Assembly: GCA_046351095.1 (NCBI GenBank) | Contig: JAXLZC010000001.1 | Coordinates: 930,001 to 994,000, forward strand | Length of the DNA stretch: 64,000 bases | DNA from: BQWY01 sp046351095 | GTDB taxonomy: Bacteria > Nitrospirota > Nitrospiria > Nitrospirales > Nitrospiraceae | Direction of reading: 5' to 3' | Shown: positions 29,201 to 37,603 of the stretch, in pieces | Numbering within the stretch: position 1 is the first letter of the stretch | How the letters are laid out: each line of letters begins with the position of its first letter | Notes under the pieces: generated by a model | Seen by the model: the letters and a program-made list of their open reading frames with translations, nothing else | Told to the model about the DNA's origin: nothing | Databases searched by the model: none | Program-made: the position numbers and the translations under genes

Positions 29201-30307
29201 TTATTTGCGCCCGCCGACTTTTTCTTCCGTGCGCTTCGCTTCGGGCTTGCCGTCGGCCTTCTCGTCTTTGCCTTCCGGCGCAGCAGTCCCTTTGCCCTTA
29301 CCGAGTCCGGCGGTCTCGCGCACCTTCGCTTCGATTTCCTTCGCGACGGGTGGATTGTTCTTGAGCATGTCGCGCACCTGCTCGCGCCCCTGCCCGAGCC
29401 GCTCACCTTTATAGGAATACCAGGCGCCGGACTTTTCCACGACACGCTTTTCCACACCCAAGTCGACCAGTTCGCCCATCTTGGAAATCCCCTCGGCGAA
29501 CATGATGTCGAATTCGGCTTGTTTAAACGGCGGCGCCATTTTGTTTTTCACGACCTTCACGCGCACGCGGCTGCCGATGACGTCCGTGCCCTCTTTAATC
29601 GACTCGATACGGCGGATGTCGAGGCGCACGGAGGAATAAAACTTGAGCGCGTTGCCGCCGGTCGTCGTCTCCGGATTGCCGAACATGACGCCAAGCTTCA
29701 TGCGGATTTGGTTGATGAAGATGACCATCGTGTGCGACTTCGAAATCGCGGCGGTGAGTTTCCGCAAGGCTTGCGACATGAGCCGCGCCTGCAACCCCAT
29801 GTGGGCGTCGCCCATTTCGCCTTCGATTTCGGCGCGTGGCACGAGCGCCGCGACCGAGTCCACGACCAAGAGATCGACCGCGCCGCTCCGCACGAGTGTC
29901 TCGGCAATTTCCAGCGCTTGTTCGCCGGTATCCGGCTGGGAGACGAGGAGGTCGTCCGTCTGGACACCCAGTTTGCGCGCATACCCCAAATCCAGCGCAT
30001 GTTCCGCGTCGACAAACGCGGCGATACCGCCAGCCTTTTGCGCCTCGGCGATGACGTGCAACGAGAGGGTCGTCTTGCCCGACGATTCCGGGCCAAAGAT
30101 TTCGATGACGCGACCGCGCGGCAGCCCACCGATGCCGAGCGCCAAATCGAGGGTCAAGGAGCCGGTCGAGACCACCGGCGTATCGGCGACAATGTCCGCA
30201 GTGCCGAGCTTCATGACGGCGCCCTTGCCGTACTGCTTTTCGATCTGGGATAGGGCCAGGTCGAGCGCCCGCTTCTTTTCGTCTTTTTCAGCCGTCCGTT
30301 CCGCCAT
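29201..30307 (-). CDS. recA: Recombinase RecA
   Basis: 368 aa. Walker A GPESSGKTT, Walker B LLVVDSVAAL, the L2 loop FINQIRMKLGVMFGNPETTTGG and the C-terminal lobe are all present. The tail is long, Lys/Glu-rich and low in complexity (last 35 residues). RecA drives homologous recombination and repressor self-cleavage. GGGAGGAG lies before the ATG and a perfect -10 lies upstream. It heads the recA-recX-alaS-ruvX-mltG run. Confidence 0.98.
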   Translation of the reverse strand: MAERTAEKDEKKRALDLALSQIEKQYGKGAVMKLGTADIVADTPVVSTGSLTLDLALGIGGLPRGRVIEIFGPESSGKTTLSLHVIAEAQKAGGIAAFVDAEHALDLGYARKLGVQTDDLLVSQPDTGEQALEIAETLVRSGAVDLLVVDSVAALVPRAEIEGEMGDAHMGLQARLMSQALRKLTAAISKSHTMVIFINQIRMKLGVMFGNPETTTGGNALKFYSSVRLDIRRIESIKEGTDVIGSRVRVKVVKNKMAPPFKQAEFDIMFAEGISKMGELVDLGVEKRVVEKSGAWYSYKGERLGQGREQVRDMLKNNPPVAKEIEAKVRETAGLGKGKGTAAPEGKDEKADGKPEAKRTEEKVGGRK

Positions 30308-30339
30308 ACTCTGGTCTCCTCCCGGTAGAAAATCGCACG

Positions 30340-30345
30340 ATTATA
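30340..30345 (-). promoter_or_regulatory. Consensus -10 (TATAAT) of the recA promoter
   Basis: A perfect TATAAT on the minus strand lies 32 bases before the recA start codon. The -35 is weak. No dyad resembling a LexA box was found next to it. Confidence 0.55.
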
Positions 30346-30508
30346 CCTGAGCGGCGCGACAAAAACCTAGGCGTGAGGCCGCAACACGGGCACATCAGCA
30401 AGAGCAGGACAAAGGTCATGAAACGCAGACAGGCAGCCGCACATATGCGTTGGACTAGGCAGAATCCCGCAGCCGTGAGTCGGCTCGCACTTCGTGGTAC
30501 AGTGCGCG

Positions 30509-32005
30509 ATGATGCGAACGATTGCCTTCCTGTCGATCTGCGCAGCCACGACACTGTTGTTCGATGCGTCGGTGTTTGCGGCAGGCTCGACCGCCGGATC
30601 GCCGGTGTCAAAAGCACCTGGACAGACACCGACGACGACGCCGGCTCCTACGCAGCAACAACCGACACCTGCCTCTGCCCTATCGGTCCATCTCACCACC
30701 GCGCCGACGATGCTCTCCGACGCCTACGTGCAAGCGGAAGATCAGGTTCGCCAAGACAGCGAGGGCACGTGGCTCCCGCTCGTCAATACAACCGGCTCGC
30801 TGCAGCCATCCTGGTGGCGCCATCGCCTCACCTGGAACATGCAAGGTGCGCGACTCGATGTGAATGAGGAACTCAACTATCGCCTTGCCTATCGTGCAGG
30901 CGCAGGCGGCACCGGCACGGCGGACACCACGATTCACCGATGCGGCGTCGCACCACCGAAAGATGCGCCGGGCGTCGCACAGCTCCAGCACCACGCCACA
31001 TTGTTCCTGACGCAGCAGTACCAGCCGACGGTCGGCACGCAGCAGGTCGAATGGGCCTGGCCGACGCGTTGTGCGTTGACCGCTGTGACCGGCGACGTGA
31101 CGCCGACGCTTGTCGCGGCCTTCGCCCAAGAACGACAACGGCTGACCACGCTGGTGGTTGGAACACTCACCGAACGGTGGCCGATTCGCACTCGATTGGA
31201 GTCGGTCTGGCGCACATTACACGAACCGATTCTTGTCGATGAACCGTCGCAGACCTGGGTGCTGCTGTCGCCGCAGGCCACACAAGCCGGTGGACTCGGC
31301 CTGCGCGCAAGCGGCCTGATGGCGACGGTCGCGATCGAGGTGCGCCCAACCATCGTGCGTGGACAGGCGCCGACGGTGACAGCGGCGGCGCTGCCGCTGT
31401 CACGCGAGCCGGGCCGGGCCGACCTCCCGACCCCGCACATCCGCACGACCTTCGATCTACTGGTGCCGTTTCAAGAAGCGGACGATCGCATTCGCGAGGC
31501 GTTGGTCGGGCAATCGTTCAGCGGCGTACGGATTTTGTCGACGACCTTTACGCCGGTCGGCGACCGTGGACAAGTCGACTTGGATCTGGATATGGCGGGA
31601 CTTGCGACGCTGCGGATGCAGGTGACCGGCATACCGGTCTTCGACGAGCGAAGCCAAACCGTGTCGTTCACCCGCGTGGACTATGCGATCAAAAATCGCT
31701 CGGCGATGTCGGACCTTGCCGAGTCGCTCTTACACGACGAATTTCGGCACCAACTGGAACGGCGCTTGACGTTTCTGCTGACGCCGCGCCTCAACGACGC
31801 GCGGCGCGCGGCCAACGAAGCCCTGATCCGTGAATGGAAAGGTGGGCGCGTGGACGGACAGGTGCACGACCTGCGGATGCGACGCTTTTCGATGGAGCGG
31901 AATGGCTTCCAGACCAGCCTGTTCGTGGACGCCGAGATCCATTATACGATCCCGACGATTCCGACAGCCCCACCGACTCCTGCCGTGCCGACCGCCCCCA
32001 AGTAG
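30509..32005 (+). CDS. Exported DUF4403-like protein
   Basis: 498 aa from the first ATG pair; a GTG 15 bases upstream is possible. A signal peptide (about 1-25, ending near SVFAAG) precedes a Thr/Pro/Gln-rich linker. The body is beta-rich, with two similar halves and alternating hydrophobic strands, as in DUF4403 proteins of bacterial envelopes. A single disulfide could form between the cysteines in TTIHRCG and WPTRC. The gene converges on the ZIP gene, with 4 bases between stops. The function is unknown. Confidence 0.68.
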   Translation: MMRTIAFLSICAATTLLFDASVFAAGSTAGSPVSKAPGQTPTTTPAPTQQQPTPASALSVHLTTAPTMLSDAYVQAEDQVRQDSEGTWLPLVNTTGSLQPSWWRHRLTWNMQGARLDVNEELNYRLAYRAGAGGTGTADTTIHRCGVAPPKDAPGVAQLQHHATLFLTQQYQPTVGTQQVEWAWPTRCALTAVTGDVTPTLVAAFAQERQRLTTLVVGTLTERWPIRTRLESVWRTLHEPILVDEPSQTWVLLSPQATQAGGLGLRASGLMATVAIEVRPTIVRGQAPTVTAAALPLSREPGRADLPTPHIRTTFDLLVPFQEADDRIREALVGQSFSGVRILSTTFTPVGDRGQVDLDLDMAGLATLRMQVTGIPVFDERSQTVSFTRVDYAIKNRSAMSDLAESLLHDEFRHQLERRLTFLLTPRLNDARRAANEALIREWKGGRVDGQVHDLRMRRFSMERNGFQTSLFVDAEIHYTIPTIPTAPPTPAVPTAPK

Positions 32006-32009
32006 CCGC

Positions 32010-32762
32010 TCAGCTTTTTACGCCGCCGAGCAATTCCAGCAACATCGCCGTGATGTACATCAACGCAATGCCGCCGAACACACCGGCGGACATTTGTAGC
32101 CGCCGCGTCACGGTGTACGACATGGCGGTCAACGAGAGGGCGACATAGAGCAACGATCCCGCCGCAAACGTATAAAACAAGATCGTCCAGTACGACGACA
32201 GCCCCTGCCCGCTCAACAAGGCCCCCAGACAGGTCGGTGCGCCCGCAATCAGTCCGAGCCAGACAATTTCCGTCAAAGTGACGCTGTTTTTTCCTGAAGC
32301 GGCCACGATCCCGAAGCCTTCCGTGCCGTTGTGCAGTGCGAACCCAAGGACCAACAACAGACTCAACGAGGCATCCCCTGTCGCATAGCTGGCGCCGATC
32401 GCGAGTCCTTCGCCCAAGTTATGGAGCCCCATCCCGATCGCAATCATGTACGGCAACGACAGCGTCCGCGGCGTGGCGTGCCCGCCGAAGACGGTACCGG
32501 TCTCCAACGCCACCATACCAACGAGGCTGACCCCGAGCCCGCCCAACAGCACCAGCCACGAAAGCGGATCGCGCGCGCTGCTGAACTCGACCGACTCATG
32601 CATCAGGTCAAAAAACAAATAGAGCAACACGCCGACGGCCACACCGACAAAGGCGCTTTCCCACGTGCGTGGCAGGATGCGTCCCAACCATACCGCCACA
32701 CCAAGCCCGAGAAACACCGGCACCACACCGGCAATAAACCCCAACCACAACAACGTTCCCAT
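32010..32762 (-). CDS. ZIP-family metal transporter
   Basis: 250 aa with about eight membrane helices. The metal path is shown by HNLGEGLAIGAS (helix 4) and HNGTEGFGI (helix 5), which carry the His, Asn and Glu ligands of ZIP proteins. It probably imports zinc or another divalent cation across the inner membrane. The acidic-His cluster DLMHESVEF in helix 2 is typical of the GufA/ZupT branch. It follows thpR by about 90 bases on the same strand. Confidence 0.88.
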   Translation of the reverse strand: MGTLLWLGFIAGVVPVFLGLGVAVWLGRILPRTWESAFVGVAVGVLLYLFFDLMHESVEFSSARDPLSWLVLLGGLGVSLVGMVALETGTVFGGHATPRTLSLPYMIAIGMGLHNLGEGLAIGASYATGDASLSLLLVLGFALHNGTEGFGIVAASGKNSVTLTEIVWLGLIAGAPTCLGALLSGQGLSSYWTILFYTFAAGSLLYVALSLTAMSYTVTRRLQMSAGVFGGIALMYITAMLLELLGGVKS

Positions 32763-32853
32763 GCAGTCTCCACAGGCGCCTCACCCGACGGCGGCTCATC
32801 GCGACAATACGACTTTGATAATTCATATCAATACAGGCCCGTCACTGTCCCTG

Positions 32854-33501
32854 TCAACGCAGGGTGGGCGGCGCGCCGAGATCGGCCGTCCAGACAGTGC
32901 GATAGACGGGACCATTGTGCACGGGATTGTAGTCGCTCCGCATGCCATAGACTGCAGCAACGCGCCACGGAATCGGCCGCCGAATCTCCGCGGAGAGCGC
33001 AGCCGTCCCGCCGGCCAGTGCAACGGCGCGACCGACGACACGCGATCCCTCTTTGATACGCGCAAGCGTGAGATGGGGATGAAACCGCTCCGACGCTTGA
33101 TTGGGCCCGCCGTTCGTCGAATCGACGGCTGTCACCTGCTGCATGACAGCGGCAAGGTTCACGAGGGCATCCGTCTCTGGCGACGGCGCGGCTCCGAGCC
33201 ATACGACACGCGGCGCTTGTGCGTGGGGAAACAGTCCGACGTGAGACAGGCGGAGATCGACCTGAGGAAAGCTTCGACAGACGGCCTGGACTGCCGCCTG
33301 TCGCTCGGCAAACCAGGCTTCATCGACCGAACCGAGAAAAGCGACGGTGATGTGGAAGAGGCTCGGCCGCACCCATTGGATGCGCACGCCGGACGCGTCG
33401 TCCAGGTGCAGCAACTGCCGGACATGCTGCAGCCTGTCCGCACAGGCGCCGCTCGTCGCCTCATCGGGAACCAGCGCGAGGAAGGCGCGAATAGTCGGCA
33501 T
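32854..33501 (-). CDS. thpR: RNA 2',3'-cyclic phosphodiesterase (2'-5' RNA ligase family)
   Basis: 215 aa. The two HxTx motifs of the 2H phosphoesterase fold are visible as HITVAF and HPHLTLAR. The N-terminus RAFLALVPDE is typical. ThpR opens 2',3'-cyclic phosphates on RNA and was first seen as a tRNA ligase. It follows cinA by 24 bases, a frequent pairing in bacteria. Confidence 0.92.
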   Translation of the reverse strand: MPTIRAFLALVPDEATSGACADRLQHVRQLLHLDDASGVRIQWVRPSLFHITVAFLGSVDEAWFAERQAAVQAVCRSFPQVDLRLSHVGLFPHAQAPRVVWLGAAPSPETDALVNLAAVMQQVTAVDSTNGGPNQASERFHPHLTLARIKEGSRVVGRAVALAGGTAALSAEIRRPIPWRVAAVYGMRSDYNPVHNGPVYRTVWTADLGAPPTLR

Positions 33502-33525
33502 GGATTTGTCGGAAGGACTGAGTTG

Positions 33526-34839
33526 TTAAGGCGTCAGCGTGAGACGCAGCCAATTTAACGCGGTTTGCGCGGCGCGTGTTTTGATCGTGTCGCGTGGACC
33601 GTGAAACTGATAGCGCTCGGTCTGTGTCGGCTGCCCCTCGACAGCCAGTCCGATGTACACGGTGCCGACCGGTTTCTCTGACGACCCGCCGCCTGGCCCT
33701 GCAATACCAGTGACCGACACAGCGATCTGACTCCCCGTTCGCACACGCACGCCGTCGGCCATGGCCGACGCGACCTCGGCGCTGACAGCGCCATGTCGTG
33801 CGAAGAGCGCCTCAGGGACGCCGAGCAACGACGTCTTAAGCGCGTTGCTGTAACAAACGGCGCCACCATTATAGTAGGCCGATGCACCGGGCACCTGCGT
33901 CAGTCGATGGCCGATCAACCCGCCGGTACAGGACTCCGCCGTCGCCAACGTGAGCCGCCGCTCGCGTAACAGGTGTCCGACGACGTCTTCCATCGATACC
34001 GTCCCCTCGCCGTACACGAGCGATCCCAACCGTGTCCGCATCGCGAGCAACGTACGATCGATAACCTGGCTCGGCGACACCTGCGTGGCTGTCGCACTCG
34101 TTTTGATTCGTCGTAACACACGGCGCGGCTGTCCGTCGCGCGGCGGCGTGTACGTCAGTGTGATGCTGACTCCAAGCGCCGATGCCAACGTGCCGAAGGC
34201 CACACCGGGAACGTCAGGAATGAGGTCGAGCACCTGCGCTTCGAGGTCGGCCTCGGGCAAACCATAGGTCAGCAGTTGGCGACGAATGACGGTGGAGTCG
34301 GTCTTCGCACGCCGCCGCCGTAACAATGGGCGCAGGCCCTGCTCGAACATGGCGGCCATTTCCGTCGGCACACCCGGCATCGCGCCGATGAGACTGCCCC
34401 TCCATTCGAGACAACACCCTGGCGCCGAGCCTACCGTATTTTTCAGTACGGATGCTCCCCTCGGGAGCATCGCTTGGATCTGCTGTGCCTCGGTCGCTGG
34501 ACGGCCACGAGCCCGGAGCCAGGCCGCCAACTGCCTGGCCGCCTGCAGATGGCGCCGCAACGGCCGCCGCGTGACGGCCGCCAACGCCTGTCGCGTACGA
34601 TCGTCCAACGTAGGTCCCAACCCTCCCGTGATAAGGATGACTCCGGCGCGAGCAGCGGCCACACGAATCGCAGCAACGATGTCCTCTTCGCGATCGCCCA
34701 CGATGGTTTTGTAGCGGACTTCGTAGCCGTCGTGCGCCAACCAATCCGTCAGCGAAAGAGAATTCGTGTCGGTCCGGCCGCCGAGCAACAACTCGGTGCC
34801 GACGGCGATGATCTCGGCGGTCGTGTGATCGGGGCGCAT
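33526..34839 (-). CDS. cinA: CinA-family protein with nicotinamide-nucleotide amidase domain
   Basis: 437 aa. The N-terminal half is a MoCF-like domain (IIAVGTELLLGG, ITGGLGPTLDDRT) that in full-length CinA acts as an ADP-ribose pyrophosphatase. The C-terminal half is PncC (ATAESCTGGLIGHRLTQVPG, VSVTGIAGPGGGSSEKPVGTVYIG), which deamidates NMN. Together they recycle pyridine nucleotides. The operon order here is hypothetical-cinA-thpR-ZIP. Confidence 0.95.
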   Translation of the reverse strand: MRPDHTTAEIIAVGTELLLGGRTDTNSLSLTDWLAHDGYEVRYKTIVGDREEDIVAAIRVAAARAGVILITGGLGPTLDDRTRQALAAVTRRPLRRHLQAARQLAAWLRARGRPATEAQQIQAMLPRGASVLKNTVGSAPGCCLEWRGSLIGAMPGVPTEMAAMFEQGLRPLLRRRRAKTDSTVIRRQLLTYGLPEADLEAQVLDLIPDVPGVAFGTLASALGVSITLTYTPPRDGQPRRVLRRIKTSATATQVSPSQVIDRTLLAMRTRLGSLVYGEGTVSMEDVVGHLLRERRLTLATAESCTGGLIGHRLTQVPGASAYYNGGAVCYSNALKTSLLGVPEALFARHGAVSAEVASAMADGVRVRTGSQIAVSVTGIAGPGGGSSEKPVGTVYIGLAVEGQPTQTERYQFHGPRDTIKTRAAQTALNWLRLTLTP

Positions 34840-34907
34840 GACGGGATACTCAGCCTATCGAAGCAGATGCTACAGGACGCGCACGCGACGAACACGCGCG
34901 CCGAGGG

Positions 34908-35507
34908 TTAATCGATCTGCGAAAAGTCGAGTTCGAACCGCACTTCACCGCCGCTGGGCGGATAAATCAACAACGTCGTCTTCGCCGTCGGATCGAAATC
35001 CGCATAGTTGAAGATCGACACGACCTTCGCTTTGTACGCCGGCGGCGCGGGCCAGACGGCGGTCCGCGCGGCGGCCGCATCGAAGCGGACATTGATGGGC
35101 TTGATCGATTTTCCGGCCTGCTCCATCACCACATACGTATTCACCGCGAAGTTTGGCCGCTCGCCATAGATGAACGCCGTGACGATCATCGTAGGACTGT
35201 CCAACACTTGTTTGAGGTCCGCCTCCGTCAACGGTTGGCCGCGAAGGCCGAAGTGCGCAGCCATCACGCGCACGCCGACGAGTTTACTGAGGACGAATCC
35301 CTTCGGAATCAACTCGTCGTCCACGCCGGCGCCGAACCAGGCGAACAGATGGTCCGGCGGAATGTGCTTCGGCACAAACGCTTCGCCCTGACGCACCTGG
35401 GCCTGCACCTGTTCCTGCGTTGGATTCGGTTCAATCGCCCAGGCGGACGACTGTAGCAGAAGGATCGACAGAACGAGCAGACGATAGACGTCGACTCGGA
35501 GCCACAC
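34908..35507 (-). CDS. Exported protein of unknown function
   Basis: I start it at the GTG at 35507, which has GGAG 7 bases upstream and begins a clean signal peptide (VYRLLVLSILLLQSSAWA). The open frame continues to 35630 without conserved features. The mature protein of about 175 aa has the stretch FVLSKLVGVRVMAAHFGLRGQPLTEADLKQVL cut here to its core VGVRVMAAHFGLRGQP, and a C-terminal beta-rich region ending in GEVRFELDFSQID. No family is recognised. It could be periplasmic and lies 68 bases upstream of cinA. Confidence 0.62.
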   Translation of the reverse strand: MWLRVDVYRLLVLSILLLQSSAWAIEPNPTQEQVQAQVRQGEAFVPKHIPPDHLFAWFGAGVDDELIPKGFVLSKLVGVRVMAAHFGLRGQPLTEADLKQVLDSPTMIVTAFIYGERPNFAVNTYVVMEQAGKSIKPINVRFDAAAARTAVWPAPPAYKAKVVSIFNYADFDPTAKTTLLIYPPSGGEVRFELDFSQID

Positions 35508-35756
35508 GCCGACGCTCCGAAAACGGATTTCGGTGCAGGCGGTAGCAGCGAACGGCACGCGGGAAGATCGTGCGTCCATGCGCTCGCAGTACCATGTCGC
35601 CCACACGGAGTCAACGGAACGGATCACCATGCGCCGCTGGTTGACAAGCCGTCGAAGCCGATGCTACATGTCCCTACTTTCCAGTCGATTGTGTCGTTAT
35701 ACGGCCGTATCTGAAGAGGCCACTGTTTGGGCGAGAATGTTTGACGGAGGGTGTTG

Positions 35757-36503
35757 ATGTCAGGACATGGACAACCACAAGGACAAGCCCCGGCTCAGGG
35801 CGCACCGCAAGCGCCGCAGCGTCGGCAATTTTGTAATTTTGTGTTCTATCGCGTCGATCCGGCGTGGCGTCGTTTGCCGGAAGCGGAGCGTACGCGCGGC
35901 AAGGAAGAGTTCATCCGCGCGGTCGAGGAATACCAAGGCCGCGTGCTGGTGATTCCGTACACCACGGTCGGCATCCGCCCCGAAACGGACATCATGTTGT
36001 GGCGCATCAGCTACGACCTGGAATTGTTCCAAGAGATGTCGTCGAAGATCATGGCGAGCGGCTTGGGCAAGTATATTTCCACGCCCTATTCGTACTTATC
36101 GATGACGAAGCGGTCGATCTACGTCGACAACCATTCGCACGAAGGGCAGGAAAGCAAACGCCTCACCATCGTGCCGGGACGCAGCAAGTATATCTTCGTG
36201 TACCCGTTCTTGAAGACGCGCGAGTGGTTCTTGCTCACCAAGGCGGCGCGGCAGGGCATGATGGACGAGCATATCGAAGTCGGCCACCGTTTCCCCTCGG
36301 TGAAGCTCAACACGACCTACAGCTTCGGCTTGGACGATCAGGAATGGGTCGTCGCATTCGAGTCCGACAAGCCGGAAGACTTCTTGGACTTGGTCATGGC
36401 GCTGCGCGAAACGGAAGGCAGCCGCTACACCTTGCGCGATACGCCGATCTTCACCTGCATTAAAAAGAACCTGAAGGACACGCTCGAAACACTCGGCGGG
36501 TAA
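35757..36503 (+). CDS. hemQ: Chlorite dismutase-family heme protein, HemQ/ChdC-like
   Basis: 248 aa with GGAGG 6 bases before ATG at 35757 and no signal peptide. The N-terminal 22 residues are Gln/Pro-rich. The family's heme region is in the C-terminal half: MMDEHIEVGH with His172 aligning to the proximal His, and SFGLDDQEW (189-197). The position that holds catalytic Arg in true chlorite dismutases and Gln in Firmicutes HemQ falls on Leu184 by counting back from GLDD. Tyr122 aligns with the Tyr used by coproheme decarboxylases. I therefore read it as a heme-synthesis enzyme rather than a chlorite detoxifier. Confidence 0.78.
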   Translation: MSGHGQPQGQAPAQGAPQAPQRRQFCNFVFYRVDPAWRRLPEAERTRGKEEFIRAVEEYQGRVLVIPYTTVGIRPETDIMLWRISYDLELFQEMSSKIMASGLGKYISTPYSYLSMTKRSIYVDNHSHEGQESKRLTIVPGRSKYIFVYPFLKTREWFLLTKAARQGMMDEHIEVGHRFPSVKLNTTYSFGLDDQEWVVAFESDKPEDFLDLVMALRETEGSRYTLRDTPIFTCIKKNLKDTLETLGG

Positions 36504-36554
36504 CCAGACGGCTGAACACAGCTTTCTCGCATCGCATTCGCACAGCGAGGGTAC

Positions 36555-36592
36555 ACGGCCTTCGGAGTCCACTCCGAAGGCCGTTTTCTTTT
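36555..36592 (+). terminator. Strong rho-independent terminator after the HemQ-like gene
   Basis: A perfect 13-bp stem (36555-36567 with 36072+500 equivalents at 36572-36584) closes a 4-base loop and is followed by TTTTCTTTTT. It lies about 50 bases past the stop. Confidence 0.9.
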
Positions 36593-36623
36593 TCCGCACA
36601 ACCGTAAGTCGATCGGCGGGTCG

Positions 36624-37307
36624 ATGCCCCACTCACTCGGCGCACAACAGTTCGGCTGGTCGACGTCGGCCGTCGCCTCATTGGTCGTCCCAGGACTTGG
36701 GCGCTGTCTTGCCGGACAACTCCACGACGGACTGAGTATCGGCGCGATGACTGCCGGATTGATCGGCCTCGGCATGGCCGTGGGTCGATTCGTCGGGCTC
36801 AGCGCCGAATTGTTTTGGTTCGTAACCGTGCTGCTCCCGTTCTGGGTGTTGCAAACCTACGACGCGGGACTGGCAATTCCACCGCGTGGCTTGCCGCTCT
36901 CGGATGCCGCCCGACTCGCCTGGTCCCGCGCCCATGACATTCGGTACCTGGGCGCGCTCTTTATCCTGGTCGCCGCGGTGGACGCCTATATCATCCTTGC
37001 GACGCCGAACTATGCCTTGTCGCTCTTCTGCACCAAGCCGGACGGACTGCTTGGCATCTTGGTGAAAATCCAATCCCCGACACTCCACGTGCTGATCGGC
37101 TACGGGTTCCTCCGCCTGCGTCGCTGGGCGTTGCTGCTGTACCTCGCGTACGCCGGATTCGGACTGCTCAACGCCACGGTGAATCTCGCTTGCGTGGGAT
37201 ACGGCCGTGTCCGTATGGTCTTTCTCCTGTCGCTCGTCGCCTTCACGGCCTATGTGTGGCTGCGTCGCAGGCGGTTTGATGCGCAGCCGGAGGCGACGGC
37301 GGCCTGA
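36624..37307 (+). CDS. Multi-pass membrane protein of unknown function
   Basis: 227 aa with about six hydrophobic segments. The first region, SLVVPGLGRCLAGQLHDGL, resembles the PGLGQ-type glycine motif of small TM2/DUF5683-like membrane proteins. A segment near AYIILATPNYALSLFC precedes a loop and three more helices ending in an Arg-rich tail. No active-site motif is visible. It is separated from the HemQ-like gene by a terminator and precedes the orphan pair at 37369-38809. Confidence 0.62.
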   Translation: MPHSLGAQQFGWSTSAVASLVVPGLGRCLAGQLHDGLSIGAMTAGLIGLGMAVGRFVGLSAELFWFVTVLLPFWVLQTYDAGLAIPPRGLPLSDAARLAWSRAHDIRYLGALFILVAAVDAYIILATPNYALSLFCTKPDGLLGILVKIQSPTLHVLIGYGFLRLRRWALLLYLAYAGFGLLNATVNLACVGYGRVRMVFLLSLVAFTAYVWLRRRRFDAQPEATAA

Positions 37308-37368
37308 ATCGCCCGGCTTTGACACCCTTTCTGACCATGTGGTAAGTCAAACGGCGAGGGGTGCGACG

Positions 37369-37581
37369 ATGGACGATACACAGCCGCTGTACGCAGTACG
37401 GTTTCCGGATGGGTCGGTGAGTCTCTACGTAGACGAAGAGTACGCCGTCGAACGTGGCGTCAACCCGGCCAATTTGGTGCGTGTCGACATTCCTCGCACG
37501 CTCTACATTTCGGGGACCGTGCAGGAAGTGCGCGAATACGTCGCGAATTACATCGAAGCCATGCCGCGCGGATCGGCCTAG
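37369..37581 (+). CDS. 70-aa conserved-looking small protein
   Basis: The start at 37369 has GAGGGG about 7-9 bases upstream. The protein begins MDDTQPLYAVRFPDGSVSLY and is mostly beta strand with one C-terminal helix (VQEVREYVANYIEAMP). It is acidic and has no cysteine. The next gene starts 22 bases after its stop with its own ribosome binding site, so the two probably form one operon and may act together. No family is recognised. Confidence 0.68.
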   Translation: MDDTQPLYAVRFPDGSVSLYVDEEYAVERGVNPANLVRVDIPRTLYISGTVQEVREYVANYIEAMPRGSA

Positions 37582-37603
37582 CGTTATAGAAGGAGTTTCG
37601 CCC

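Noticed and set aside
30308..30508. LexA (SOS) box for recA
   Set aside because: No clear dyad of the E. coli or Gram-positive type; only a consensus -10.
35757..36503. True chlorite dismutase
   Set aside because: No Arg at the distal position, no export signal and a conserved decarboxylase-type Tyr point to the HemQ branch.
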